Assembly (NCBI GenBank): GCA_029721435.1
Contig: CM056577.1
Span: forward strand, 27,793,719 to 27,857,718
Reading direction: 5' to 3'
DNA from: Gymnothorax reevesii
Lineage: Eukaryota > Chordata > Actinopteri > Anguilliformes > Muraenidae
DNA: 64,000 nucleotides
This document shows, in pieces, positions 1 to 11,205 of this stretch. The first letter of the stretch is position 1; every line of letters begins with the position of its first letter. Under the pieces are notes generated by a model. That model saw nothing but the letters and a program-made list of their open reading frames with translations. It was not told where the DNA came from and made no database searches. The position numbers and the translations under genes are program-made.

Positions 1-1319
1 TAGAAGCCTAAAGGACAGATGAAGGCAGTCTTCTCTTTATCAGCCTCGCTCATGGGAATCTGGTAGTAGCCACTTCTCAAATCCAACACTGAGAACCACT
101 TACTACCAGAGAGACAATGGAGGGCATCCTCAATTCTAGGAACAGTGTACTGGTCAGGGACAGTCCGCTGGTTAAGCGTTCTATAATCCACACACATCCT
201 GACCTTACCAGACTTCTTACGCACTACTACAATAGGTGAGGCATATGGACTCCTGGACTCTGAAATAATGCCATGTTTCTGTAGTTCCATCAAATGCTGA
301 CGCACATCCTCCAAATCAGCCGGGGCCAAGCGCCGAGATCTCTCTCGAAAAGGCCGTGAATCATTCAACCGAATCTCATGCTGGGTGCTTCTCGAGCAGC
401 CTACATCCCACTCACGACAAGAAAACACTTCCTTCCTCTGCAGCATTTTCTCACAGAGGCACTGCTTTGCCTCCTCTGGCATAGGAGAAGTGCCAAAGTC
501 AAAAGAAGCAGAAGAGAGTGTACTAGTGTCTGTGGAACAGCAAGTGGACGGAATCTGCGGCACCATGTCTACAGGGAATATGTGAGCAAGGGGACTACCT
601 CGTTTCACAAGAATATCCCTAGAAGAGACATTCCTCACATTTACCGTGATGCGACAACACAACACAGCAGAGACCGGATGTACTTCAGGCCTAACCTCGA
701 GCTCCGGGGCAGACGCGCCATCAGCACTAACATGCTGATCTACAAGGACTAAAGAGTCATGAATCTCACCAGGAAACTTGGGCAGGCCGGAGAGCTGCAG
801 CTCCTGCCCAGGCTTTAAAACAACAGGCTTAGTTCTAGTGAACCACACTGTGCCATGCTTATCCACATCCTCCGGCAAAACAACTGTGTGCTTAATGGAC
901 TCAAAAACCTCTTTCATCACTGGGTGTATAGTAAGCGTGTTAAGAAACCCGTCTCCGGCCTGTTCGTGACAAGAGTGGAACAGTTTCCGCACTAAGTGTG
1001 TGTTTGTGCCAACCAAAATGGCTATACCCTCTTTTGTCTTAGGGTCAGGACACACAAGAGCTAAAGCGTCCACTACCTGAGACACACCTGTGACAGCTTC
1101 AGTGAACTCCAACCTGAGAGCCAAATATCCATCATATGGGTATTTGTGAGAGCTCAAACCCCATATTTCGAGACTTTCCACTGGCTGCAGCGGCAGGTGC
1201 TTCAAGTATGTATTGTAAAAGCTACGATACAAGATGGTGACCTGAGAACCACTATCGAGCAAAGCTTTAGCATAAATGCCCTCTACCTGCACGGGCACCT
1301 CAGCCGAGGGCCCCACTAA
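1..1319 (-). CDS. Gypsy retrotransposon pol, N-terminal part (protease and start of reverse transcriptase), open to window edge
   Basis: Reading the minus strand from the end of gag, one frame stays open for about 439 codons and leaves the window at base 1. Near its start is an aspartic-protease motif (ALLDSGSQVTIL). After a long linker comes the RT N-terminal region: LQKHGIISESRSPYASPI, a VRKKSGKVRMCVDYRTLN motif, and WFSVLDLRSGYYQIPM. The catalytic YxDD box, RNase H and integrase would lie beyond the left edge. The first pol codon I use (TTA) overlaps the gag stop and lies in the -1 frame relative to gag, so a Gag-Pol frameshift is a reasonable inference. No stop or frameshift interrupts it, unlike the other pol genes here. 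It could be a recently active copy; that needs the missing half and the second LTR. Confidence 0.85.
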
Positions 1320-2893
1320 CCCAGATGGTAATTGTGATTGGCTGACTTTGATTGGAGGAGAGCAATGAGCGGAACGCGTCTTATGTGATGGAGCTCTGGG
1401 GAAGTTTCCCTGCTGCGTGACGTCTTAAGCAGCTTCTGATTCACTAATCTCAAGTTCTCAGGACGTGTGCACTCTCGCTTGGTGTGGCCGTCTTCTCCAC
1501 ACTTATAACAGAAAATGGCAGGAACAGGAGAGGCTGCCATAGACTTCGGCAAGTTTGAAGAAGCAGAAGAAACAGCCCTTGTGGGGGCAGCTGGAGCAGT
1601 GGTTCCTGTGCCCTGGCTTGAGCCACACTGTGAGACTGGTGGAGTAGCAGAAGACGCTGTAGTAGCAGTCAACATTCTAGTTACTAAAGACGTCAGCTCC
1701 TTAACCTCTTTCCTCAGACTGTCCACATCAGACATTATTGAAGTAACAGGCTCATGGGAAAGAGTGACAGCAGCTGTCACAGGGACCTGGCGAACAGTGG
1801 AAATGGCCGCAGAAACCTTTGCACTCTCTCTAGCACTTACCCAGTGCTCTTCCTCTCTCACTGCTCGCATTAGCTGTGAAAAAGAAGGTGGATTTTGCAA
1901 AGTGTGCATCACACGCACACGCAAAGCCACAAGGTCATTGGTGAGAGCACCCTTGAAGAGCTGCTCCAGGCGTGCACGATTCAGACCTGCAGCATCAATC
2001 CCTCCTCTCAAAAGAGCGCGATGAAGAAGCTTGTCCAAGCGGTACAAGAAAGCAGACAGTTTCTCTCCATCCTCTTGAAAAGTATAGCGAAACGAAGCCA
2101 TAAGGTCTGCTCCACACTCTGTGGACCCATAAGTAATGTCAAGAGCCGCTACATAATCAGAAGCTAAGGCAGACGGGTTACTGACTTTCAAAAATCTAAT
2201 AATATCCGCAGCAGGCCCACGCAAACTCTCAACAATGCGTTGCCGCTTCACAGCATCAGTGCACTGCCACTCAGTAACCATCTGAATAGCCTGCTCCATC
2301 CACACCTCATACTCTTCCTCACCAGGAGGAACAGGTCGTAATCCAGAAAACAGCCTCAGTTTTCTATAGCCAGGTGCATCAACAGATGCCTGATTACAGC
2401 GGTCTACGAGCTGACCTATGGCATTCACAAGATCAATGCTGACATCAGGCTTAGGAGGTTGATGGCCCAGAACAGCTGCCTTTACATCACCCATGGACTT
2501 ACCCTCCTTCTGCAACAATGCCAACAGCTTAGCTTCAAAATCATTCCCTTCAGGAGCAAGACTAGCAGGCAGAAAGCTACTCACTACATGAACAGCCCAT
2601 GGACCTGCCTCACCTGCAATTCCCACTTCAGGAGGGACAGAGCTCTGATCCAACTCAGCAGAAGACTCCACTAAAATGTACAGGTGCCTACCAGTTTTGT
2701 CACCACGGCGACCACGGATCTGGGTCCTACCCAGAACCTTGACTGTACTGAGCACATGGGTAACCACATCATCACTAGCCTCCAGTGGCACTCTGCTAAG
2801 AACAGCTGCATGAGACAAATCAACATTCTCCTCACGGCTCCACTCAACAGCCTGACTGAGGTCCATGTTAAAAGGTGCACAGCAAAACAGCAA
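1316..2893 (-). CDS. Gypsy retrotransposon gag, PNMA-like, intact 525 aa
   Basis: Structural Gag protein expected to form the particle and bind element RNA in the cytoplasm. The N-terminus (MDLSQAVEWSREENVDLSHA, then a VLGRTQIRGRRGDK stretch) resembles the RRM-like N-terminal region of vertebrate PNMA-family proteins, which are known Gypsy Gag derivatives. A capsid-like helical region follows at about residues 190-370, then a Ser/Thr/Pro/Ala-rich linker. A CCHC zinc knuckle CYKCGEDGHTKREC lies at about residues 462-475. The ATG at 2893 is about 70 bases downstream of the primer site, the usual spacing. The stop at 1318-1316 overlaps the pol frame. No lesions are seen. The family call (Gypsy Gag) is strong; the PNMA relationship is by motif and layout only. 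Confidence 0.88.
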   Translation of the reverse strand: MLFCCAPFNMDLSQAVEWSREENVDLSHAAVLSRVPLEASDDVVTHVLSTVKVLGRTQIRGRRGDKTGRHLYILVESSAELDQSSVPPEVGIAGEAGPWAVHVVSSFLPASLAPEGNDFEAKLLALLQKEGKSMGDVKAAVLGHQPPKPDVSIDLVNAIGQLVDRCNQASVDAPGYRKLRLFSGLRPVPPGEEEYEVWMEQAIQMVTEWQCTDAVKRQRIVESLRGPAADIIRFLKVSNPSALASDYVAALDITYGSTECGADLMASFRYTFQEDGEKLSAFLYRLDKLLHRALLRGGIDAAGLNRARLEQLFKGALTNDLVALRVRVMHTLQNPPSFSQLMRAVREEEHWVSARESAKVSAAISTVRQVPVTAAVTLSHEPVTSIMSDVDSLRKEVKELTSLVTRMLTATTASSATPPVSQCGSSQGTGTTAPAAPTRAVSSASSNLPKSMAASPVPAIFCYKCGEDGHTKRECTRPENLRLVNQKLLKTSRSRETSPELHHIRRVPLIALLQSKSANHNYHLG

Positions 2894-2961
2894 AAACTTG
2901 GGCTAAAACAAGACAAACACTAAGCAAAACACAGCTACCTACTCGTTCTGGTAAACAGGAA

Positions 2962-2980
2962 AATCCCAGCGGTGCCTCCA
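2962..2980 (-). promoter_or_regulatory. Primer binding site, tRNA-Thr type
   Basis: On the minus strand the 19 bases TGGAGGCACCGCTGGGATT are complementary to the 3' end of vertebrate tRNA-Thr(AGT) including its CCA tail, as I recall that tRNA. The site starts three bases inside the LTR boundary at 2984, as expected for minus-strand DNA priming, and fixes both the orientation and the LTR edge. Confidence 0.85.
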
Positions 2981-2983
2981 AAA

Positions 2984-4192
2984 TGTAACCCCTTCTTGGA
3001 CGGGTGTTAATCACCCAGCACAGTGCAGGCTACTTATAGTTACCCTAAATCACAATAAATAATGGCGCAACAGGATCCGAAGTTCTCAGCGGTGGAATGG
3101 TGAGCTGGCTGAGATTCCTTATACCACAAGCGTAATTGAATAACTGTGTAGTAGTAGTAAATAGGAATATGAATACTTATAAATGATTACAAATTTAGTA
3201 GCGCGGTGCCTCCACTGTGGAAAAACTACACTTACCCTCAAGCCAGTGCAGGATGTATCTCCCCAGAATTCAAATACATTATGTTCAATCTATTATAATG
3301 AATGCTCTAGCTATGTAACTGTAGTGTATTCAATTACAATACACTCATTAAGCTACCTAAATAGCACTCTTCATGGCAATACCGTTAGCCAGGTGAAAAA
3401 AAATGAGCTGCCAACACCCCAGATAGAATTAAATAATAATGATTATATTTATTAATAAGCAATAATAATAATAATAGGGAATATTATTGATATGTACCCA
3501 TGAAAGTGAAAACATTTAATATACAACACATTAAGTGATTTCCCGTATGAATAACAAGTAAAGCGATTTATAATTAACAAAGATGTAAAAAAAAAAAAAC
3601 ACAGCGCACAGTTGGGGCCCGTATGTTGGTGCACAAAGGTTACGTCAGCTTTTGAGAAAACGTTAGCTCCGCCAAGGATCCACAGCTCTCTGAGCCGTAG
3701 GCAAAGTAGCAACCGCGACAGTGCCCTTGATTCGACTCGCTCGTAGCAAAATGTGTGGTGTGTAACTCACGACCAGTCTTCCCACTCAGTCCTGGAGCTT
3801 ACGGCTGTGTCTTTCTACCAGCTTCCAAACTAACTGCACGGAGGGGGGGGAATTGACAGATCGTAATCTGCTCTGGCTCGCCTAGCGGTACACGCAGCTT
3901 GGCGGTGCCACTACGACCCCTGTTGGTCCAGCACCGAGTCTTCCTCCAACGCGGAGCACTCACGCCGCCAGTCCCAGGTTTTCAACAGCCCACCAGGTTC
4001 ACCTTAGCCTGAAGAAGTCCGTAACCCTATCGCTAATATTTAGCGAGGTTATATGAAACTTCAAGGGAAAAAAAAACAAGCTTAACCGTTGAATCACACC
4101 AGGCTCTGTCGCTGTCTCCGCTCCAAAACAAAAACGGCCAACGTACCAAGCTATGTCTCAACGGTCTCTGGTAATCAGCACGAGCATAAAAC
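2984..4192 (-). mobile_element. 5' LTR of the left-edge Gypsy element (outer edge approximate)
   Basis: The inner edge is set by the primer site: the + strand begins TGTAACCCC, so the LTR ends GGGGTTACA on its own strand. A poly(A) signal on the minus strand (TTTATT on +) lies near 3448, suggesting about 450 bases of R-U5 and about 700 bases of U3. The outer edge is a guess, placed at the ACA ending at 4192. No second LTR or target duplication is available in the window to confirm it. Confidence 0.55.
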
Positions 4193-4374
4193 ATGTACTA
4201 ATTATTATTGGTGGATTATAAAATTCAAATAAAAACAGAAGAAATACATCTGATTAGCTAATACAGTTTGTCACATCAGAACAGTGAAAATATTCCCAAA
4301 CACAAAGCATTATGGTAAATGGAGTTTTGTAAAATACACAGTACACAGTATTGTTTTAGAGGACCTTACAAGAC
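4193..4374. other. Unannotated AT-rich spacer
   Basis: I see no reading frame, repeat end or motif of note. Confidence 0.4.
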
Positions 4375-4831
4375 CATCAAAGCTTTTGCAATTTGATGTT
4401 GAGGAACATTGTTTTTGAAGTATTCCACATTTTTTTTATGCAAACCTTCACAGGTTGGAGAGCCTCTGGCCATCTTTACTACTGAGAGACTCAGCCTCTC
4501 TAAGACATACCTTTTATAGCCAATCATGTTACACATCTGATGCCAGTTAACTTAATTATTTGCTAAATGTTCTTTCAGCAGACTCTCTAATATTTTTATA
4601 GCTTTTTAAGCCCTTTTTTTGCATGTGTCCCAACTTTTTTGAGACCTGTTGCAGCCAGAAAATTTGAAATAAGCTAATTTTGTGGATATACAGGTAAAAT
4701 TTCTCAGTTTCGACCTTTGAAATGTTATCTATCTTCTATTGTAAATAACACATTGGCTCATGTGATCTGAAAGTCATTGCATTTAGATTTTATTCACAAT
4801 TTACACTCTGTCCCAACTATTTCAGAATTGG
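4375..4831 (+). mobile_element. Tc1/mariner-type transposon remnant, right part with terminal repeat
   Basis: It ends in CAGAATTGGGGTTG followed by TA, the terminus of a widespread fish DNA element whose ends read CAACCCCAATTC and sit in TA targets. The segment is internal sequence plus the right end; the left end is missing. It shares the run GCAGCCAGAAAATTTGAAAT with the copy at 7905-8147, and the same family recurs at 36328-38430, where transposase residues are readable. Confidence 0.6.
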
Positions 4832-5640
4832 GGTTGTATTAATGGCAACTGGCCCAACAATTAGTCGCCAAATGCAAGCTAGTTAAGCACCAGCCAGAAA
4901 TGCAAAATATGACTGCTTACGACGCCAAAACAATTCGGCCAAAATGGATAAGGAGCCCAATAAATAACCATAAAATGTCATTTCTGAGAATCATGAAAAC
5001 CAGCCTTGCGAACTCCACCATTGCATCGATATAAAAATATTATTTTTTCAGGCTCCACTGTTTGTGTAGTGTGAGGTGATGTTGTGTTTTGCGTCGAATT
5101 GAAGATGACATCACTGCGCATTCCACGATCGATCCCGCTCACAATTGAGCCGGCACTGTTCTGTGTTAAAACAAGTACCTGGCTCCAATACTGAGTACGG
5201 TCAAGTAGAGCCAGTACCACGCTGTGGAAAAGCACAATAGGTCACTTTTTAAAGAGGCTGAAGAAATTTTAGTGCTGCTGTGAATAACTGGTGCACACAA
5301 TGACACATCATATAATCAGCTTCAGTCAGCTCTTTGCCGTGAAGGTAAATGATTGGAAGGCTTTCGGAGTTTCTGGAAGTACTCTTGTGGTGCTGTGCTG
5401 GAGACCACATTGGTAAATAAACTGCCACTTATTGGACCCGCTGTTTCTTTTTGTCTCTTCTTTGGGGCTTTTTAAATCTGGCCCTGGGTTGTTGCTCACA
5501 AGTTCACAACCCACTTTTGGATATCAGTTCTACCTTCAAGGGAGCCGTGACCATGGATACGCTCAATGTTGTTCTAACAAGTCAGAAATATTTTATATAG
5601 GCTGTCATTTTTGGCATTCGATGACTTATTTGTTGGCTTC
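4832..5640. other. Intergenic; possible MITE relic around 5150-5230
   Basis: AT-rich, without a credible gene. The part reading GTACCTGGCTCCAATACTGA and then GAGCCAGTACCAC resembles short fish MITE ends, but I cannot find a matching partner end. The small open frames here show no domain. Confidence 0.3.
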
Positions 5641-5772
5641 CTGCTGAAAAAGGGAGGGAGTGATCCAGGGTGGGGTGGTGTGAGAGTCCCTGCTGGGTTC
5701 CTGGGCTGAGGTAGCTGTCTGTCACTCCCTGGGACCCACAGATGTTAAAAAGGGCACCAGGGCAAGGAGTGG

Positions 5773-6897
5773 TGTCATGGTTCTGTGTTCATGCTTTTTG
5801 TTCAAGGTTATTGAACCACGTTAAATAAACTTTAAATTGAACTTTTATTTATTCTTTTTGGTTATTGTATTCTCCAGTTTTCAGTTCATGCCATTTTAAG
5901 TTTCATTGCACTCGCCTCCCCTGTCTTGTGATCTAGTTGGTTCAGTCCGTCTCCCCAGTCTGTGTGCTCACCTGCTCCGGGTGATTTCAATGGTTTCTGG
6001 TGTTCCATGTTATTACTTCAATTCTCGTTTACTTACAAGACTAACATTTATATTTTGTATCATAGTCTACTAACCCAACTAATCCATGTATATATTACTA
6101 ACTTACTAATGAGCACTTTGGTTAATTTGTAAAGCTGCACCTCTACTAATTGTTACTAATTCTATCTCAGCATTCGCCCTGTTCTAATCTCTGCCCCTTG
6201 CTTGGCTTTCCCTGTCTCTCCCTACGTTTCTGCGAGATCTCTCGCACGTGCTTAATTGCTTTCCTGCACTCATTGTCAGTGCACCTAAACTCCTTGACCG
6301 GAGCTGTTTATTTTTCATAAGATGTCTGCGTGAATCCCGTCCGTGTCTTGGCTTTTGCCAATTGTTGTGGTTTATGACTTCCCCATGTGTACCTTCCTTT
6401 GTAATTAGGTCTCATCCAATTCACCTGTTCCCTCCATAGCATGTGACTTCCCTTCTGTCTATTTAGAGTCCTCACTGGTGTTCTGACCTTGTCAGAACGT
6501 TGATCAATATTCCTGTGTGCAGAGCCTCATGTATGCCAATTGATTATCGTTTCTCTTCGACTGTTTCGTCCGACCTTGATTTTTGCCACAGTCTTTCTGT
6601 CTTGTTTTGTCTTTCTGTATTTTTCACCCATTTCTGTACCACCACGTCTTCTGTGTTTGGATGCCCTGTGTATGACTCACTGCTTTGGATTCCGACTACA
6701 ATTTTTTTGCCTACTGCCTTTCTGGTTTGTTTTTTTTTTTTTTGCACCTCAGCTTTCCTGGTTCAGACCCCGGCCTGTCTAGTCGACTTTGATTTTGGAT
6801 TTCGTTTTGTGGCATGGCAATTCTTGTGTCTGCTGGTCCTGACCCGGCTATCAATAAAGCCATACGATTTTTGGATTTCGCTCTCTCGCTCAATAAT
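5773..6897 (+). mobile_element. LTR of family A (divergent copy), plus orientation
   Basis: It starts TGTCATGGTTCTG and carries the same ordered landmarks as the family A solo LTRs at 19580, 37139 and 38824 read in reverse: a GGGTGATTTC block, the clustered ACTAAC words, CTCCTTGACCGGAGC, a TTTAGAG promoter-like stretch followed by CTTGTCAGA, and a late AATAAA at about 6850. The right edge is cut by another LTR fragment, so the end and target duplication cannot be read. Confidence 0.6.
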
Positions 6898-7648
6898 CAG
6901 GCGTCTAAGCCACAATAAGAATTGGCTTGGCTATGAGAAAGACGAAAATACTGCACTAAACACTGGAACTCAAGGACGTAAAACTTGAGACTCTGTCTGC
7001 CAGCCAACAACCGACACCAGATAAAGAGAGGAAAATCGGGATACATGAGGGACAACACCTGGAGAAGAAACAATGGGCAAGGCAAGATCATGAGACAAGG
7101 ACAGAGATTGGTTGACATGACTTGCTTATTAAGAACATGATCGTGCTCAGCTTAAGTACCAATGAAGCATGCAGATTGGAACGAAGCATGAATGTTAGAA
7201 CAGAAAAGCACAGCAAGATCTTGAAATAGCAAAGCAGGAATCATGACAATAAACTCCCTACCTAAATTAGTAGTATTAGTAATGTGCCTGTCTAAGAATC
7301 ACACCTCCCGTGACTGTTAGTAAATGTTAGTAACTTAAAAACAGTTAATTGCCAATTAAGCTTTGAGAGCCCCGAATCAGCACAGCACAGAAGGAAGAGG
7401 GAAATACCAAAGCCAACCCAGAGCTCTGAAATGTGCAACAACGAAGGCACGGGGCGGAACGCAGACAAGCGGTGGAGTGGCTGGGCAGACCTGGTAAAAC
7501 AAAAGACATAGAAAAGTAAAAAAATGTGATAACCTGACACAAGAAACTGTTAAAACTGTGATAGGAGAAATGACTATGAATGATTAAACCTGGCACAAAA
7601 AACTGTTGAAACCCCAAAAAACTGTCCTGGCCAAAGGTGGAACACAAC
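6898..7648 (-). mobile_element. Family B (sushi-type) LTR fragment, minus orientation, inserted in LTR sequence
   Basis: Reverse-complement match to the LTR of the chromodomain element at 42303-49002. Shared blocks include the GGTACTTAAGCTGAGC region, the TTTGCTATTTCAAGATCTTG region and the LTR start TTGTGTTCC (reverse of 7639-7648). Compared with the 1,056-bp LTR most of the R-U5 end is missing, so it is a truncated solo LTR or LTR end. It separates two pieces of family A LTR. Confidence 0.7.
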
Positions 7649-7885
7649 TCTTTGCTTCCCTGACATGCCTGTGCCTGCATACCAAACCTATTTTTGCCCG
7701 ACTACGAGTACTGTGATTGCTGCCCTGGTTTTCGTCCCTATTTTTGCCCAACTGGATTGATTTTTAGATAGTGGACTTTGTACCTTTTGCCTTCTGCCCT
7801 GCGGGGGGTTTCCCCCCGTTTGATCAATAAAATCAGATCTACTGCATTGCTTGGTTCCCGCGAGTGGTTCCTGAGCGTACCAACA
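7649..7885 (+). mobile_element. Family A LTR, 3' (R-U5) end
   Basis: Contains the family A ending: CCCGACTACGAGTACTGTGA, GCTGCCCTGG, CCCTGCGGGGGGTTTCCCCC, an AATAAA at about 7827 and the terminus CTGAGCGTACCAACA. It is closest to the reversed copy at 37139-38368 rather than to the neighbouring piece at 5773-6897, so it may be a second insertion and not the other half of that LTR. Confidence 0.65.
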
Positions 7886-7904
7886 CATTCAGCTGATTCT
7901 CTTA

Positions 7905-8147
7905 TAGATGAATTGCTTTTTCAGCCCTTTGTTGCCTGAATCCCAACTTTATTCAGACCTGTTGCAGCCAGAAAATTTGAAATAAGCTCATTTTGTGGAT
8001 AAAAATGTTCAATGTCTCATTTTCAACATTTGAAATGTTATCTATGTTCTATTGAATAACATTGGCTCATGTGATCTGTAAGTCATTGCATTTTGATTTG
8101 ATTCACAATTTACACTTTGTCCCAACTATTTAGGAATTGGGGTTGTA
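7905..8147 (+). mobile_element. Tc1/mariner-type transposon remnant, right end
   Basis: Second copy of the element end seen at 4375-4831. It ends GGAATTGGGGTTG before TA. Only about 240 bases remain. Confidence 0.6.
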
Positions 8148-8676
8148 AAATCCCCTCACAGTTGATCCGATATCTTTTCAACAACTGCGCATCATGCCGA
8201 ATTTCCAAGTCATTCCGTCTTTCAACAGCAGCAGCCATTTTTAGATTCTTTGTGAATAGGTTTTAGCGAGTTAGGAGTTCTCTTGGCTACTTTCAAGCTC
8301 TCCCAGACTTAGGAGCTACTTTTTAGGCCTAAAATGCTTTGTGAATAACACTTAGTAAAAATAATTAGGAATCCTAAATTTTACGACTGACGCGCCCATG
8401 TTTTTTAGGATTTTCTCCTAAATCTGGCAGTTAGGACCTACTTTTAGCGCTGAGATGTTTTGTGAATATGATCCCAGGGGCCGGTTGCATAAACTTAGTT
8501 TAAGACTGGTTTTCACTGTAGACTGGTCTTAAATTGTCAAGTTAAACTAGTCTAATATGCAACTGTCTGTTGCATAAAGCTTAAGACTGACTTGATTTGA
8601 GACATAAAAATTAGCCACAGGACTCATAGCCCACAAAATAGTTCTGGAGATATTCCAGTTTGAAAATGGTCACTCA
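8148..8676. other. Old repeat-derived sequence
   Basis: Contains repeated words such as TTTGTGAATA (8250, 8340, 8460) and a GGGGCCGGTTGCATAAACTT start at about 8476 that looks like a Harbinger-type MITE end, but no partner end is visible. No gene. Confidence 0.3.
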
Positions 8677-9630
8677 GGCCTCATTTACATTGTCAGTGTA
8701 ATGTGACCCAATTCCGATTTTTCGGTCTTATGTGGCACAGACCCGATATGCTTGTTGATAGTGTAAACAGAAAAAAGACGCATGCATTCGGATATTTTGA
8801 GATCAGATACAGGCCTCATTCATATGGGGAAATAAATCAGATATGTATCGGACATGTGCCAATGCGACCGCCGTGTAAACAGGCTGATCGGATTTTCTTA
8901 CACATTGCATCTCTAACATCATCAAATCTGCGAGCATTTAGCTTCTTTTATCGAATAAACAGTGAACGCACGGTAAATGAGCAAGGTTTAATATTTGAGA
9001 AGCTGGCAGACTGAACATGGAGGCTGTCTCACCCCCAGACATTTCTATGAAGAACTGAAGGGGAAATAATTGCAGCAGATGCACCAGATGCAGGTGTGGC
9101 CCTTTTCCTTCTTCTCTGCTTAAAAATCCTGGTAATGTCAGGCGAAGTTTTCATGCACCGCAACATTATCATCAAACATATCGTCGGCCTGCTGATAAAC
9201 CCTTGCATCTTCAAAATGATAGACTTTACAGGAAAATAGAAATTAAATATTAAATGAAAGTAATAAAATTATATAATTTAAAATATAAAATAAAAAATGT
9301 TAAATTTTGCATGTAAGAAAAGAGGACATACACGTTTTTGTTTCTTATCAATTTGGAGGTACGAGGTTTTATCAGCAGGCCAAGGATATGTCAGCATCAT
9401 CCATTTTTTGGCTAAGCACTTTGCGCTTGGTGCAGAGGTAGGAGTGGCCTAAAGTTTAGTAAAAACTTAAAGTAGGTATGTGCGATGTTTCAGATGTTGT
9501 AGGCAAGTGTAATCGCGTAAAACAGATATGGGTCACTTGATAAATAAGTGGAAACGCATGGCAAAAAAAAAAATCAGATTCAGGCAGGAAATCCGACCTG
9601 GGCATGAAGACATACAGTGTAAACATGGCC
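8677..9630. mobile_element. Non-autonomous PIF/Harbinger-like element
   Basis: Imperfect terminal inverted repeats: left GGCCTCATTTACATTGT, right (reverse complement) GGCCATGTTTACACTGT. Both ends are flanked by the 3-bp word TCA (8674-8676 and 9631-9633), the target length typical of Harbinger elements. The interior has no transposase frame. The three-base flank match could be chance. Confidence 0.5.
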
Positions 9631-9837
9631 TCAGACACGTCTGAAAACGGGTAAACAGGTCCATTCTGCTCCATTTAGGTATTTTTTTCCGAGAAAATTA
9701 AAAAGAGTAGAGATCTGAAATTTTGGATTTGGTCTATTGGTAATATTACCCACCACACAGAATCTTTTCAGGCAAATCTGAGGAGGTCAGGTGGGGAACA
9801 TCTTAATTTGATGAAGTTTTAAACGCGCACCAGGGCA

Positions 9838-10129
9838 AGGAGTGGAGCTGAGGACCCAAGTGCAGGAATGGAGATTTTATCAAATAGAGAGCAGGTGTCA
9901 CAAAAATAAATACAAAACTTCCAGGGGAACTGAGGGGGAGTGCACACAACAAAAAGGAGGAACTCACTATGGCTACTAAGCTTTACTAACCTTTAAATGT
10001 AAAAGAAATGCTAATTAACTCAAAGAAACAGGCGACATGAGTAATTGATAAAAACTGAGGATAATTGGACAATTAGTGAAGGGCAGGTAGCCAGGCACTG
10101 GAATGCCAAAGGGGAGGGACATTACAACA
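9838..10129 (-). mobile_element. Probable LTR fragment, minus orientation
   Basis: Read in reverse it starts TGTTGTAATGTCCCTCCC and ends with a CTGCACTTGGGTCCTCAGCT stretch typical of fish LTR 3' ends. A 19-base word (CACCAGGGCAAGGAGTGG plus its leading G) also occurs just before the LTR at 5773, hinting at a shared element. Boundaries are uncertain and no target duplication was found. Confidence 0.35.
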
Positions 10130-10581
10130 TGTTTATGTTAATTTGGAGAGCAGGACACGGTGGCCATTGACAATTGTGTGTGAATATGTGTGGGAGAAAG
10201 GGGATTTTTCATGTGTCTGTTGTCTTTATTTTAAGCACTTTGGGCTGCTTCTTGCATGAAAAGTGCTTTATAAATTGTTTGATTTCCTTTGAAAGAATGT
10301 TTACTTTCAAAATTTCAATTTCCTTTTCTCCTTTGATTGTCGCCCTCTTTGTCTTTGCTCTTCTCCTCCTCCTCACACTCTTCATTGCTCACCTCATTGC
10401 TGCGTTCCTTCTCGAAGCAGAACATGATTGGGTTGCCGATAAACTAAAAATGCTTCTTACATTTCCTTTAAAAAACAGAAGTGGTCAGTGGATATTAATA
10501 GTCGCAATACTGCGAAGAGGCAGTTACCATCAATGTAGCAGAAACTTCTGTCTACAGCACATTTCTGTTGGAGAGTAGACA
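10130..10581 (+). promoter_or_regulatory. Upstream flank and 5' UTR of the Ig-domain gene
   Basis: The stretch ends immediately before the signal-peptide ATG at 10582. A 134-codon open frame runs to 10578, but it is Phe/Leu-rich by composition, stops just short of the ATG and has no recognisable domain, so I treat it as non-coding. I see no confident TATA box or other promoter element. Confidence 0.3.
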
Positions 10582-10639
10582 ATGAGAACCACACTGATCT
10601 GTCTCTGGCTGCTCAACAGTCTTGTTCACATGATCTCAG
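10582..10639 (+). CDS. Signal-peptide exon (exon 1) of a V-set immunoglobulin receptor-like gene
   Basis: The exon encodes MRTTLICLWLLNSLVHMIS and then a split glycine codon: a short basic start, a Leu/Ile-rich core and a small residue before the cleavage region, the standard type-I signal peptide. It ends CTCAG followed by GTGAAGT, a good splice donor, leaving a phase-1 intron, which is the rule for Ig-superfamily leader exons. The next V exons on the same strand (21014, 23122, 32513) all begin in phase 1 and can join it. The first intron has been swollen by a 5.8-kb retrotransposon, two MITEs and a solo LTR. The protein would be secreted or membrane-bound; no transmembrane exon was found. 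The exact gene family is not settled. Confidence 0.7.
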
Positions 10640-11205
10640 GTGAAGTGATCATTTTCTTTGCACTATTTTCTAAGAGCTGTCCACCTTGATCCTTAAATAC
10701 AGTCTCTGTCTGTCTGTTTGAATAAGATTTAAACAATTAACACCACTAAAGCTTGCAGTACTTGTCTAGTGTTGCAATGTTTTGTTTGGAGAGTGAACTC
10801 TGTACTGTATGTGCTTTCATGTGTTTACTATTTATTACATTGTGGTTAAATTTCCACAGTCTGCACATGGCCTGAGCACAGGTGACAAGGAACTTGACAT
10901 TTTCTTGAATTTGAAAGAAAGTTTATAACATAATATTTCAACAGCTTATTGGTTCAACAATTTAAATGTTTCACTTTGTCTGTAGGTGTTTAACAGATTA
11001 TCTGAAGAGAATTTGACTATTAATTGAAAATGCCTTCTTATTCTCATTATATTTTAGTTGAACTACTCTCACCTCTGATACACAAATTTTCCACAACTGA
11101 TGAACTCGTATTCGAGAAACAAATTAGTAAACAATTTTATTTATCTTACTTGAACATTCTAACGCTCAAATGTTCATTATTACGCATAAAAATGTTCAAA
11201 AATAC

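Noticed and set aside
1515..2024. 169-codon plus-strand open frame inside the left-edge gag
   Set aside because: Antisense shadow of the intact gag reading frame.
5768..7866. AGTGG before 5773 and again at 7863 as a target duplication of one large LTR
   Set aside because: The second AGTGG is inside the family A LTR end, not after a CA terminus, so it is coincidence.
10174..10578. 134-codon open frame just before the leader exon, Phe/Leu-rich with a hydrophobic stretch
   Set aside because: Composition explains the hydrophobicity. It has no domain and ends four bases before the better-supported signal-peptide ATG.
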